A stretch of DNA of 64,000 nt from Planctomycetota bacterium (GCA_002748355.1 PDSF01000030.1:84801-148800), one strand, 5' to 3'. Shown: positions 16,748 to 25,853, counted from the stretch's first letter. Notes: a model not told the origin generated them from the sequence alone. A program made the numbers and translations.

Positions 16748-18688
16748 ATGCAGGGGATGGAGGAACGAATCCAGGAGCTCTTGGGGCCAGATGGCTCGCT
16801 GGCACGGCGACTCGCTGGCTACGAGCATCGTGATGGGCAGCTGCGCTTCGCCCGCGCCTGCGCCCGCGCTCTCGTTAGCGGCGGCCAGCTGGTCGCCGAG
16901 GCCGGAACCGGCATCGGCAAGTCCTTCGCCTACCTCGTGCCCGCCATACTCCTGGCCGAGGAACGCGGCGCCCCCATCGTCATCAGCACCCGCAGCAAGG
17001 CGCTGCAAGAGCAGCTCAACTCCAAGGACCTGCCCTTTCTACAAGCCGTGCTGCCGCTGGAGTTCACCTGGACGGTCGCGGTCGGGCGCAAGAACTACCT
17101 CTGCCTGCGGCGCCTGTCCCGGGCAAAAAAGCAGCGCAGCACCCTCTTTCGCGACGAGCAGCACAACGAAGAGCTCGAAGAAATCGCGGCACTGGCGCGC
17201 GCGGACCAAGTCGGCACCCGGGACGAGCTGCCCTTTGTGCCAAACGCCGGCCTCTGGGACGAAATCTGCGCTGAGCAGGGCAACTGCCTGGGCAAGAAAT
17301 GCCAGTTCTACAGCCCCTGCCCCTGGCAACGCTCACGGCGCCGCCTGCACAACGCCCAGCTCATCGTCGTCAACCATGCGCTGTACTTCGCCGACCTCGC
17401 CTTGCGGCAGCAGGGTGTATCCCTGCTTCCCGAGCATGCCGCCGTCATCTTCGACGAGGCCCACCACCTCGAAGACATCGCCAGCCAGGCGCTTGGGCTG
17501 CAGCTAAGTCCGGGCATGTTCGACTGGGTGCTGTCGCGACTCCTAAGCCACAATGGGCGCCGCGGCCTCCTGGCCAAACACGACCCCAGCCGCTGGAACG
17601 CGGCGATCATGGACCTGCGCAGCCACGTCGAGCTCTGGTTCGCCCAGCTGGCGCGACTCTCGCCGGGTGAGGGAGAGACCCGCGAACTGACCCGCGGCAA
17701 CGAACCCGAAGACAGCCTATCGCAGCCGCTGCGCAGCCTGGCCTCGGGCCTCGATCACTGGAGCGAGCAAGCTCTCGGCACCCAAGACCGCATGGAGCTC
17801 GGCTCGCGCACCGCTCGGCTCGAAGAACTCGCGCAGGCGGTGCAGCGGATCTGCAGCGAAGCGCCCGACAACGAGGTGCGCTGGATCGAACGGCGCCAGC
17901 AAAAGGACAAGCTGCGCGCAGCTCCGATCCGGGTCTCCCAGCTGCTCGCCGAATTGCTCTGGGGCCAGGAAGAGCAGGCGCGACTCCTGGTCTCCGCGAC
18001 GCTAGGCCCCCCCGAGCGCGACTTCGGCTGGCTGCGCGAGCGACTGGGCATCGTCTCGGCCGAAGCGTTGAAGGAGCCCTCCCCCTTCCCCTACGAGCGC
18101 AACGTCACCCTGCAAATCCCAGGGAACCTGCCCGATCCGGGGCGTGCCGGCACCGCCTTCGAAGACGAGGCCTCAGAGCGAATCGCCGAAGCCTGTCTCG
18201 AGAACCAAGGCCGGGCGCTGGTGCTCGGGACATCCCGGCGCTGGCTCGAACGCTGCCGCACCCGCATCGGGGGGCGGCTGCGCAGCGAGGGGCTGGAGCT
18301 GCTGGTTCAGGGCGACGCCCCGCTGCCGCAGCTCATCGAGCGTAAGCGCGAATTCCCGGGCTCGGTGCTGATGGGCCTGGACTCGCTCTGGGAGGGCATC
18401 GACATCCCAGGGCCGGCGCTGACCCTGCTGATCCTGGTGCGGCTGCCCTTCGCGGTGCCATCCCACCCTTTGACCGCAGCAAGGATCCGAGAACTGACGC
18501 GGCGCGGAGGTAACGCCTTCGCCGATTTCTCCGTGCCCCAGGCCCTACTCAAGTTCCAGCAGGGCTTTGGGAGGCTCGTTCGGCGACAGAGCGACAGCGG
18601 CACGGTCTTGGTTCTCGATCCACGGATGAGGACCAAAGCCTACGGAAGACGCTTTCTACAGGTGCTACCCCGCTGCCAATTGGATTGA
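16748..18688 (+). CDS. dinG: DinG/Rad3-like ATP-dependent helicase
   Basis: 646 residues of superfamily 2. Motif I is EAGTGIGKSFAYL, motif II DEAHH, and motif VI QQGFGRLVRRQSD. Between motifs I and II are cysteines consistent with a 4Fe-4S site (Cys in KNYLCLRR and CAEQGNC, GKKCQFYSPC), the hallmark of the XPD/DinG group, which unwinds damaged or R-loop-containing DNA with 5'-3' polarity. NHALYFADLAL and VSATLG are further family marks. The start at ATG 16748 is the first that leaves a short leader before LARRLAGYEHRDGQ; ATG 16757 is possible. Divergent from the lipoprotein gene. Confidence 0.88.
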   Translation: MQGMEERIQELLGPDGSLARRLAGYEHRDGQLRFARACARALVSGGQLVAEAGTGIGKSFAYLVPAILLAEERGAPIVISTRSKALQEQLNSKDLPFLQAVLPLEFTWTVAVGRKNYLCLRRLSRAKKQRSTLFRDEQHNEELEEIAALARADQVGTRDELPFVPNAGLWDEICAEQGNCLGKKCQFYSPCPWQRSRRRLHNAQLIVVNHALYFADLALRQQGVSLLPEHAAVIFDEAHHLEDIASQALGLQLSPGMFDWVLSRLLSHNGRRGLLAKHDPSRWNAAIMDLRSHVELWFAQLARLSPGEGETRELTRGNEPEDSLSQPLRSLASGLDHWSEQALGTQDRMELGSRTARLEELAQAVQRICSEAPDNEVRWIERRQQKDKLRAAPIRVSQLLAELLWGQEEQARLLVSATLGPPERDFGWLRERLGIVSAEALKEPSPFPYERNVTLQIPGNLPDPGRAGTAFEDEASERIAEACLENQGRALVLGTSRRWLERCRTRIGGRLRSEGLELLVQGDAPLPQLIERKREFPGSVLMGLDSLWEGIDIPGPALTLLILVRLPFAVPSHPLTAARIRELTRRGGNAFADFSVPQALLKFQQGFGRLVRRQSDSGTVLVLDPRMRTKAYGRRFLQVLPRCQLD

Positions 18689-18778
18689 GCTGCGAATGCA
18701 TTCCTGCGCAGGAAGCCCCCAAAGCGACAACTAGGGATCCAGGCCATGCCCCCAGGCACAGATACCTTGCCTTCGAGA

Positions 18779-18806
18779 TTGCACCCTGTCACCGAGCCTC
18801 TAGCCT
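18779..18806 (+). promoter_or_regulatory. Possible sigma70-type promoter
   Basis: TTGCAC at 18779-18784 and TAGCCT at 18801-18806 are separated by 16 bases. A GGAG ribosome site follows about 8 bases before the ATG at 18845. Visual match only. Confidence 0.4.
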
Positions 18807-18844
18807 AACTTGGCCCTTAACGCCTCTTCTCCGGAGATACCCCC

Positions 18845-19672
18845 ATGAAGTTCCTCGCCATCGCCACGGCAGCCCTACTGGGTGCCGCAACCCTTAGCGC
18901 CCAAAACAACCTCGTCAAAAACCCGAGCTTCGAATCCCCGACGCTTGCCCCTTGGACCCTCCGCTCCTCGGTGGGCAAGGTCCAAGTCAGTTTCCCGCAA
19001 AAGGCCAAAGTCGGAGCCATCGAAGACCGGGCACTGCAGGTCAAAATGGGCAATGTCGGCTCCAGCATTTACGCAATCGGGCAAGAGATCGTTCTGCCAC
19101 ACAGCGGCTGGTACCAACTCAGCCTCTCGGGTCGTCGCATCAGCGGTAACGGTTCGGTGACCTTGGACCTCGTCGCTGCAAGCACAGGTTGGACCTGGGG
19201 TCCCCGCGCCGTCACCCAAAACCACTTCGTCTCCGTCGGGCGCCCCGTTCGCCTGACAAAGGGGAAGCTCCGCTGCGCACTCTGGCTGCGTAACCAGGCC
19301 GGCTCAGCCTTTACCGCTCAAATCGACGAGATCGTAGTTCGCCCCATCCAGATGCCGGGCATGGTCTTCGATAACACCCGCATCTACGCCTACGACGTTA
19401 CCGACCGGCACTTCCTCGTCGCCTACGCCTCCTTCCAGCGGCTCAGCAAGCCGATCACGATTCCAGGCTGGAAGGGCGGCTTCGATCTCGACCCCTTCCG
19501 TCCCCACAAACTGATCTATGTCGGTATTGGGGTCTCCGACCCCGGCCGGATTGCAACGCTGGTTCTGCTGCCGCCAAGCGTCCACAGCCTGGGACGCACC
19601 GTCTTCTTCCAGCCCGTCGACGTTACCGGCCGAGTCTTTGGTTCGCGGCTGGCCCTGCGCTGGCGACCGTAA
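18845..19672 (+). CDS. Secreted hypothetical protein with carbohydrate-binding-like N-terminal domain
   Basis: 275 residues. A clean signal peptide (MKFLAIATAALLGAATLSAQ) precedes a beta-sandwich-like domain starting NLVKNPSFESP, the opening typical of CBM4/9-like or DUF642-like galactose-binding folds, running to about residue 165 (IDEIVVRP). The C-terminal part (residues 190-275) is also beta-rich and resembles the short Ig-like terminal modules of other secreted proteins of this group. A GGAG lies just upstream of the ATG. Function unknown; a surface or sugar-binding role is an inference. Confidence 0.75.
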   Translation: MKFLAIATAALLGAATLSAQNNLVKNPSFESPTLAPWTLRSSVGKVQVSFPQKAKVGAIEDRALQVKMGNVGSSIYAIGQEIVLPHSGWYQLSLSGRRISGNGSVTLDLVAASTGWTWGPRAVTQNHFVSVGRPVRLTKGKLRCALWLRNQAGSAFTAQIDEIVVRPIQMPGMVFDNTRIYAYDVTDRHFLVAYASFQRLSKPITIPGWKGGFDLDPFRPHKLIYVGIGVSDPGRIATLVLLPPSVHSLGRTVFFQPVDVTGRVFGSRLALRWRP

Positions 19673-19683
19673 GACCTCAGCGA

Positions 19684-19744
19684 CAACGAACCTAGCTCGT
19701 CGATCTGCTCCTTGCTCTGATCGACGAGCTAAGCAGTTTCGTTG
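19684..19744. other. Extended inverted repeat between the secreted protein gene and the MetAP gene
   Basis: A perfect 12-bp stem (TAGCTCGTCGAT at 19693-19704 with its complement at 19720-19731) encloses a 15-base loop. An outer 7-bp stem CAACGAA/TTCGTTG (19684-19690 and 19738-19744) extends it. No run of T follows on the plus strand, so it is not a classical intrinsic terminator; it may be a transcript-end structure, a protein site, or a leader element for the gene at 19792. Confidence 0.6.
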
Positions 19745-19791
19745 CAGCTGTCTTGCACTCCCCGCCCCGCCCCGCGAACCTCTCCCGCCAT

Positions 19792-20697
19792 ATGGCAGCC
19801 AATATGGACCTAGACAAGTTTCGCGAGGCCGGGCGTATCGCCGGCACTGTGCGCGAGTTCGGCAAGGGATTGATCCAACCGGGCGTCCGCCTTGCTGAGA
19901 TCGTGCAGGCCTGCGACGACAAGATTCGGGAGATGGGGGGCGAGCCCGCCTTCCCCGCGCAGATCAGCCGCAATCACATCGCAGCTCACTACTGCCCCGC
20001 TCCCGACGACCCCCAGCTGGTCGAGAAGGGCGACATCCTCAAACTCGACCTTGGCGCCCACGTCGACGGCTATGTCGCCGACAATGCGGTCACCGTCGAC
20101 CTCCGGGATGGCAATGACTCTCCCCTCTGCTTGGCCAGCAAGATGGCTCTGGAGAATGTCATCGCCAACGTCGGCCCCGGCGTGATCGTGAGCGAGCTGG
20201 GGCGAATCGTCTACGACACGATTACCGCCCTCGGCTTCAAGCCGGTCTACAACCTCACCGGGCACGGGGTCGCCCGGTATCAGGTGCACTGCAAGCCGCA
20301 AATCCCCAACTACGACGACAAGAAATCGATCCGGCTGAAGCCAGGCCAAGTGATTGCGGTCGAACCCTTCGCCACCGATGGCGAGGGATACATCAACGAA
20401 GTCGGCAAGGCCGAGGTCTTCCAGCTCGTCCGCCCACTCAAGAAGAAGGACAAGCTCGATTCTCGCATCGAGGTATTTCTGAGGGCGACAAATCGCCTCC
20501 CCTTCGCGCGTCGCGATCTCCACCGGCATTTTTCGAGCACAGAATCCGAGCTCGTGCTAGGGACACTGCGCAAGAAGCGCCTGATCCACGAGTATCCACC
20601 ACTTGCAGAGAAGGAAGGGGTCCGGATCAGCCAGCACGAGCACACGATCATGATCACCGAAAGCGGTGCCGAAGTAACAACACGAGTTGCTAGCTGA
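19792..20697 (+). CDS. map: Type II (archaeal-type) methionine aminopeptidase
   Basis: 301 residues of the M24 pita-bread fold, removing N-terminal methionine. All five metal ligands can be placed: Asp86 (KLDLGAH), Asp97 (VADNAVTV), His158 (NLTGHGVARY), Glu191 (AVEPFATDG) and Glu283 (SQHEHTIM); the active-site His66 is in NHIAAHYCP. The insert from about residue 195 to 275, with LRKKRLIHEYPPL, is the type II-specific subdomain that archaeal and eukaryotic MetAPs have and bacterial type I enzymes lack. Resemblance to archaeal enzymes such as that of Pyrococcus is strong along the whole length. Start is ATG 19792 or 19804; neither has a good ribosome site. Confidence 0.92.
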   Translation: MAANMDLDKFREAGRIAGTVREFGKGLIQPGVRLAEIVQACDDKIREMGGEPAFPAQISRNHIAAHYCPAPDDPQLVEKGDILKLDLGAHVDGYVADNAVTVDLRDGNDSPLCLASKMALENVIANVGPGVIVSELGRIVYDTITALGFKPVYNLTGHGVARYQVHCKPQIPNYDDKKSIRLKPGQVIAVEPFATDGEGYINEVGKAEVFQLVRPLKKKDKLDSRIEVFLRATNRLPFARRDLHRHFSSTESELVLGTLRKKRLIHEYPPLAEKEGVRISQHEHTIMITESGAEVTTRVAS

Positions 20698-20731
20698 GGC
20701 TGCGCGAACTCTTCGCCAAAGGGATACTCTG

Positions 20732-21880
20732 GTGAGCAGACGAGCGAAGATCGGGATAGATATTCGTGAGGCCGTCCGTGCCCAACCACGGGGCATCGGC
20801 GTCTACCAGGGCCACGTTGTCGAGGCGCTCGGCCGCCAAGGCGCGCCCTACGAATACGTCCTCTACCACGAACGGGATCGCGAGAGCGACTGGCCCAAGA
20901 TCCCGGCGTACAGCAGCTCTAGCCAAATCGGGGCCAAGGGTAGCCGCTTCCAGTTCTGGGAGCGCTTCGCCCTCCCCACTCGGCTGCTCGCCGACGGGGT
21001 CGCCCTCTACCACGGCACCTTCAATACCCTGCCGCCACGGCCCTGGCCGCTGCGTGGGCCAAAGCTCGTGGTCACCATCCACGACCTCATCGTGACCTGG
21101 GTCAACGAAAACCTCGACGACCCCTATGTGCGTTATGTGCGCAAGGCCATGGGCCGCGTGATCAGGCAGAGCGACCGAATTGTCACCATCAGCGAATACA
21201 GCAAGCGTGACATCGTGATGCGCTACGGGGCGCGCCCCGAGACCGTGCGCGTGGCCCACAACGGCCTGCATCCACGCTTCTACGAGGATCCTCCCCAAGA
21301 GCAGCAGGCTCGGGTGCGCCAGAGCTTCGCCGACGGCAAGCCCTATCTTTTCGCCATTGGCGCACTCCTCTCCCGAAAAAACTGCGACGCTGTCTTCCCG
21401 ATGCTCGCAGCACTGAAGGCTGATGGAAGCCTCGGCGACGCCGTGCTGGTGATGACGGGCCTCCAGGAGCAGGCGATGGAACTCCGCCGCAAGGCAGCGG
21501 AAGAAGCCGGAGTCCTGGAGCATGTCCGCTTCTACGGCTACCTCGACGTGGCCGATCTGCACGCGCTCTACGCTGGCGCCGAACTCTTCATCTACCCGAG
21601 CCTCTACGAGGGCTGGGGTATCCCCATCGTTGAGGCCCTGGCCTGCGGCACGCCGGTGGCGACCAGCGAAACCACCTCGATGCCGGAGGCCGGTGGCGAA
21701 TTCGCTCGCTACTTCGACCCGAAGGACAACGAGTCGATCCGCGAAACCGTGCGCAAGCTGTGGAAGGAACGCAGCGCTTGGCGGGAACAGCAGGCAGAAG
21801 CCCAGGCTTTTGCCCGCAGCTTCAGCTACGACGAGCACGCACGGCGCCTGATCGAGATCTACGGAGAGCTGCTCGGGTGA
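20732..21880 (+). CDS. Glycosyltransferase family 4-type (GT-B fold)
   Basis: 382 residues, retaining GT-B glycosyltransferase. The N-terminal half opens KIGIDIREAVRAQPRGIGVY and contains VVTIHDLIVTWV and ITISEYSKRDI-like text (here VTISEYSKRDIV). The C-terminal half carries FIYPSLYEGWGIPIVEALACG followed by TPVATSETTSMPEAGG, the family nucleotide-sugar region with the E-x7-E pattern. GTG 20732 is chosen because homology starts there; the frame upstream overlaps the map stop. Donor and acceptor are unknown. The next gene starts within its stop codon, so the two glycosyltransferases are coupled and probably act in one glycan pathway. Confidence 0.87.
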   Translation: MSRRAKIGIDIREAVRAQPRGIGVYQGHVVEALGRQGAPYEYVLYHERDRESDWPKIPAYSSSSQIGAKGSRFQFWERFALPTRLLADGVALYHGTFNTLPPRPWPLRGPKLVVTIHDLIVTWVNENLDDPYVRYVRKAMGRVIRQSDRIVTISEYSKRDIVMRYGARPETVRVAHNGLHPRFYEDPPQEQQARVRQSFADGKPYLFAIGALLSRKNCDAVFPMLAALKADGSLGDAVLVMTGLQEQAMELRRKAAEEAGVLEHVRFYGYLDVADLHALYAGAELFIYPSLYEGWGIPIVEALACGTPVATSETTSMPEAGGEFARYFDPKDNESIRETVRKLWKERSAWREQQAEAQAFARSFSYDEHARRLIEIYGELLG

Positions 21881-23268
21881 GACGAAAGATCCCGCGCTTG
21901 GCGTTAGCCGCGGGAGCCTCTCTGCTCCTGCTGGCTCCGGCTTCGTGGCGCCACCACTACCTCTGGGGCGGAGACTACGCTGATTACTTGCACTTCTTCG
22001 AGCTGATCTCGCTCTTGCTATCCCAGGGGCTCGGGCTCTGGGTGCTCTGGCGGGCGCTGTGCCGCGTGGAGCGAGGTGCGATCGATCTACGCACGATCTG
22101 GCGCGGCAGCTCCTGGATCCTCCTCGCCTCGCTCTTCGTCCTGCCCTTCATGTCCGATGACGTCTTCGCCTACGACCTACGCGGGAGGATTCTCTCTCTG
22201 CACGGAGGCAACCCCTACGTCGACGTCGCCACACAGTATGCGGGAGTGGATCCTCTCGTCGATCCAGCGAACCGCTGGCACAGCTATCCCAACCCCTACG
22301 GCCCACTCTTTACGCTCTGCCAGGGCGGCATCGCCTGGGTCAGTTCCTTGCTACCCGGCGTCTCGGCGCAGGTGCAGCAGCTCTCCTCGCTCCTCTTCTA
22401 CAGGCTGCTCGCGGCCATTGCCCTCCTAGGCATCGCACGGCAACTCGTGCTCTGGGCGCCCGATGCCAAAGCCGCCCAGCGCGTCGCCCTCTGCGTATTG
22501 TGGAACCCGCTGCTCTGGCTGGAGGGCGTCGTGCACGCCCACAACGACCTGCTGCTGGGCGCAGCCCTGGTCTTTGCCCTGAGCTCTCTGCTGCGAGAAC
22601 GTTTTCTGACGGCAGCCCTATGGCTCTGGCTCGGCGTCCAGATCAAGTTCATCTCACTGGCACTAGGCCCGCTCTTCTTGGCGCTGGCCTTGCGCCGCAA
22701 ACGCTTTGGCAGCTTCGCCCTCGGCAACCTGCTCGGGCTACTGCCCTTTGCGGCGCTGGGCTTCTACTTCTGGTCGGGCCCCGGCGGCCTCGACTGGCTA
22801 AGCAGGCAGGGGCAGCTGCACTGTGCATCGCTGCAGCTCCTCGTCGCCCAGCTCTTCGCGGCTCCCTTCGAGATCGTGCAAAAACTGGGCATGCTCCTCG
22901 CGGTGCTCTTCGCCTTCTGGGCGGCCTGGCGCTGCCAGAAGCTACAGGAGGCTCCCCTGTGGAGCGCGCGCCTGCTCTTCGTCCTCATCCTGCTCGGCCT
23001 GAGCTGGGCAGGGCCCTGGTACCATCTCTGGTGGCTAGCCCTCTGCTGGAACCCTCGGCTCCTGCCCGGCGCTCCGGCACGTAGCCTGATGCTGACGACG
23101 GCTCTCAGCTATGGCATCAGCCTCGGCGCCCGTGATCTAGGTAGAGACCACGAGTGGACCCAATGGGCGCTGACGATGGCCATCCCCGCCCTGCTCTTCC
23201 TTGCCTGGAAATCGAAGCCGCTGCCGACGGCTCCGCCCCCCGCTAGCTCCTCCGCGCCGGTGTCCTAA
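21877..23268 (+). CDS. GT-C membrane mannosyltransferase-like protein
   Basis: 463 residues with about eleven or twelve hydrophobic helices. The pattern SDDVFAYDLRGRILSLHGGN with the following NPY, and then WHSYPNPYGPLF, resembles polyprenol-phosphate-mannose-dependent alpha-1,6-mannosyltransferases of the MptA/MptB group and DUF2029/GT87-like GT-C enzymes; the acidic pair in the first outer loop is the expected catalytic site. LWNPLLWLEGVVHAHND is a second family segment. Translation starts at GTG 21877, overlapping the TGA of the preceding gene (GTGA). It would add a sugar from a lipid-phosphate donor outside the cytoplasmic membrane; the acceptor is unknown. Confidence 0.78.
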   Translation: MRRKIPRLALAAGASLLLLAPASWRHHYLWGGDYADYLHFFELISLLLSQGLGLWVLWRALCRVERGAIDLRTIWRGSSWILLASLFVLPFMSDDVFAYDLRGRILSLHGGNPYVDVATQYAGVDPLVDPANRWHSYPNPYGPLFTLCQGGIAWVSSLLPGVSAQVQQLSSLLFYRLLAAIALLGIARQLVLWAPDAKAAQRVALCVLWNPLLWLEGVVHAHNDLLLGAALVFALSSLLRERFLTAALWLWLGVQIKFISLALGPLFLALALRRKRFGSFALGNLLGLLPFAALGFYFWSGPGGLDWLSRQGQLHCASLQLLVAQLFAAPFEIVQKLGMLLAVLFAFWAAWRCQKLQEAPLWSARLLFVLILLGLSWAGPWYHLWWLALCWNPRLLPGAPARSLMLTTALSYGISLGARDLGRDHEWTQWALTMAIPALLFLAWKSKPLPTAPPPASSSAPVS

Positions 23269-23327
23269 GAGGCCCTCCGGCTCGCCGCTCGGCGGCAAGG
23301 CCGTGCCTCTTCGCCCCGGGCCCAGGC

Positions 23328-24503
23328 TCAGTCCGCTTCGGCTTCCGGGCGCCCATGCCGCACGGCATTCTGGCCATGCTTGCCGCGCAGCTCATCGAGG
23401 GCGCGAAGCACCCGCTCGCTCTTCTGCCGCTGCTCCTGGCCAAAGAGCTGCTTCTGCCGCCCCCGGCCCTCGGGAACAAAGTCGCAAAGCGCGACGCCAA
23501 GCAGGCGCTTGGGGCGAGCCGCCTGCGGCAGCTTCTGCAGCAGCTCACACACCGTGCGGTAGATCTCCAGGTCGTCGAAGCTCGCCTCGCGGAGGCGTCG
23601 CTGCCGCGTGTGCGTCTCAAAGGGTGGAAAACGGCACTTGAGCTTGACGACGAAGCCGCGCAGGCCCTGGGCCCGGGCGCGCATACCCACCGCTTCGCTG
23701 AGCGCCAGCAGCACCGAAGCGGCCGCCGCCTCCCCCTCCAGATCTATCCCGAAGCTCTGCTCGTGACTGATGGACTTGGGCCCAGAGCTCGGCGCCACCG
23801 CACGCTGGTCCTGGCCGTGGGCCAGCGCCAAAAAGTGCCGGGCCTGCTCCAGCCCCAGCGCCCGCTCAAGGCGGCTGGGCTCGCATGCCGCGACATCGCC
23901 GATGGTGAGCAAGCCGAGATCCAGCAGCCGCGCTTGCGTCTTGGGGCCCGCTCCCCAGAGGCGTTTGATCGGCAGAGGCGCCAGGAACTCCGCCTCGCGG
24001 CCGCGCGGCACGATGGTGAGCCCATCGGGCTTCCTCAGGTCGGAGGCGACCTTCGCGCAGTATTTGTTGCTGGCGACACCGATCGAGATCGTCAGCTCGG
24101 TGCTCGCACGAACCTGCCTGCGGATCCTCTTGGCGATCTCCACGCCATCCCCAAAGAGCAAGGCGCTCCCGGTCACGTCGAGGAAGGCCTCATCGAGCGA
24201 CAGCGGTTCGACCAGCGGCGTCACGCTCTCAAAGATCCCGCGCAGCTCACGAGCGAGTTCGACATAGACCTCCATGCGCGGCGCAACGAAGATCGCTTCC
24301 GGGCAGAGACGCTTGGCGACGCTCCCCGGCATCGCCGAGTGCACGCCAAAACGCCGCGCCTCATAACTACAAGTGGCGACGACCCCACGCGGGCCGTCGC
24401 CACCGACGATCACGGGCTTGCCCCGCAACTCCGGCCGATCCCGCTGCTCCACCGACGCATAGAAGGCGTCGAGGTCGGCATGCAGGATCGTTTGTTCGCT
24501 CAT
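23328..24503 (-). CDS. dinB: DNA polymerase IV (Y-family)
   Basis: 391 residues of translesion polymerase. Catalytic acidic residues are Asp10 in HADLDAFYASVEQ and Asp104-Glu105 in LSLDEAFLDVTG. Other marks are VVATCSYEARRFGVHSAM, ISIGVASNKYCAKVASDLRKP and the helix-hairpin-helix KRLWGAGPKTQARL. The C-terminal part contains QKQLFGQE, which fits a beta-clamp-binding peptide, followed by a basic tail. It starts 13 bases downstream of the FKBP gene's stop and converges on the GT-C gene. ATG 24503 is the natural start. Confidence 0.95.
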   Translation of the reverse strand: MSEQTILHADLDAFYASVEQRDRPELRGKPVIVGGDGPRGVVATCSYEARRFGVHSAMPGSVAKRLCPEAIFVAPRMEVYVELARELRGIFESVTPLVEPLSLDEAFLDVTGSALLFGDGVEIAKRIRRQVRASTELTISIGVASNKYCAKVASDLRKPDGLTIVPRGREAEFLAPLPIKRLWGAGPKTQARLLDLGLLTIGDVAACEPSRLERALGLEQARHFLALAHGQDQRAVAPSSGPKSISHEQSFGIDLEGEAAAASVLLALSEAVGMRARAQGLRGFVVKLKCRFPPFETHTRQRRLREASFDDLEIYRTVCELLQKLPQAARPKRLLGVALCDFVPEGRGRQKQLFGQEQRQKSERVLRALDELRGKHGQNAVRHGRPEAEAD

Positions 24504-24516
24504 CCGAAGAGCATGC

Positions 24517-25713
24517 TCAACGCACGACTTCGAGCAGTTCCACCACGAAGACGAGGGTCGAGTTCGGGGGGATATTGCCGGTAGCCCTGGCGCCGTAGGC
24601 AATCCGCGCGGGAATCACGAAGAGGTACTTGCTGCCTTCCTTCATCAGCTGCAAGCCCTCGGTCCAGCCGGGAATCACCCGGCTCACCCCAAACTGCGAA
24701 GGCTCGCCACGGGAGTAGCTGGAGTCGAAGCTCTTGCCATTGGTCAACCAACCGGCGTAGTGGACCTTGACACTTTCATAGGCCTTGGGGCTCTTGCCCT
24801 TGCCCTTGCGCAGGACCTTGTACTTGAGGCCCGAGCCGGTCTTCTGCAGCTCATCGTCGGAGGGCAGCTCGAACTTGGGGAGGGGGAGGGGCTTAATGAT
24901 CCGCACCATCTCCAAGTACCAATAGGTCGTCTCGCCAGCAGCGATGCCCTGTCCGGGACTCTTCTTTCCCCAGGCGAGCTTGGCCGGAACCGCAACCCAC
25001 ATTTTGCCGCCCTGCTTCATCAGCAGCGGTGCTTCCTTGAGGAAGGCAAGCCGCATAGCGGAAACACTGCCCTTGATCCGCTGTCCCTCCTCCATCCGCG
25101 ACATCAGCATATTGCCGTCTTTGCTGAAGAGGGCGAGGGCCAGCTCGAAGGCCTCGTTCGCCTTGCAGCGCTCGCCTTTACCTTCGGCGAGGACTTCGTA
25201 TTGGAGCCCGGACTTGGTCGTCACCAGCTTCTTCGGGTCGGGCTTGCGGAAGGCCGGCGGCTTGGGCAGCACCGTCACCCCGAGTAGCTCCACCTTGAAC
25301 ATCAGCGTCGCGTTCGGGCCGATCAGCGGCGGGGAGCCACGATCTTTGTAGGCAAGGTGGCCGGGGATCTCGAAGTAGAAGCTGTCGCCGACGGTCATCA
25401 GCTGCAGGCCTTCGTTCCAGCCCGCAATCACCTGCCCCAGCTTGAACTCGGCAGGCTGCCCTCTCTGCACCGACGAATCAAAGAGAACGCCGCCGTCCTT
25501 GAGCCAGCCTGAGTAATGGACCTTGACCTGGTCCCCCATCGCCGGCGAAGCGCCGCCCTTGGTGTCCTTGAGGACCCAATACTTGAGGCCGGACTTGGTG
25601 ACGGTGGGCGCGGACTTTGGCTTGGGCTGAACGGGCTTGCCCTTCTGGGCGCAGGCCGCAGCGAAGGGTAGGAGAGTAGCGGCGAGCGCCGCGAGCAGGG
25701 TGCTGTGCTTCAA
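24517..25713 (-). CDS. Secreted protein with three FKBP-type peptidyl-prolyl isomerase domains
   Basis: 398 residues from a TTG start at 25713, supported by AGAAGG nine bases upstream and by the signal peptide it creates (KHSTLLAALAATLLPFAAA, cleavage near ACAQ). Domain 1 (about 50-150) is a full FKBP: VKVHYSGWLKDGGVLFDSS, VIAGWNEGLQLM, FEIPGHLAYKDRG. Domain 2 (about 165-280) keeps the frame (KSGLQYEVLAEGKGE, VPAKLAWGKKSPG) but lacks the Y-x-G-x-L and F-D-S core, so is probably inactive. Domain 3 (about 300-397) is again complete (VKVHYAGWLTNGKSFDSSYS, VIPGWTEGLQLM, IPARIAYGARATGNI). It should assist folding of exported proteins. Tight spacing with dinB. Confidence 0.88.
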   Translation of the reverse strand: MKHSTLLAALAATLLPFAAACAQKGKPVQPKPKSAPTVTKSGLKYWVLKDTKGGASPAMGDQVKVHYSGWLKDGGVLFDSSVQRGQPAEFKLGQVIAGWNEGLQLMTVGDSFYFEIPGHLAYKDRGSPPLIGPNATLMFKVELLGVTVLPKPPAFRKPDPKKLVTTKSGLQYEVLAEGKGERCKANEAFELALALFSKDGNMLMSRMEEGQRIKGSVSAMRLAFLKEAPLLMKQGGKMWVAVPAKLAWGKKSPGQGIAAGETTYWYLEMVRIIKPLPLPKFELPSDDELQKTGSGLKYKVLRKGKGKSPKAYESVKVHYAGWLTNGKSFDSSYSRGEPSQFGVSRVIPGWTEGLQLMKEGSKYLFVIPARIAYGARATGNIPPNSTLVFVVELLEVVR

Positions 25714-25853
25714 GGTAGAGGACCTTCTCAGGGGGGATTCGTAGCGGTTCAGGCGACGCAGCGTCGGGGAAGACCAGAGCCAGCGCAAGGCCGGAAGCCA
25801 GGGAAGGCAACTGGGACGGACAAAACTCGGCGGCGCTCCCGGGCAGGACGCCT

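Noticed and set aside
20690..21838. 382-residue minus-strand frame opposite the GT4 gene
   Set aside because: Antisense shadow; the plus strand encodes a clear glycosyltransferase with all motifs.
23355..24584. 409-residue plus-strand frame opposite dinB
   Set aside because: Antisense shadow of a clear Y-family polymerase.
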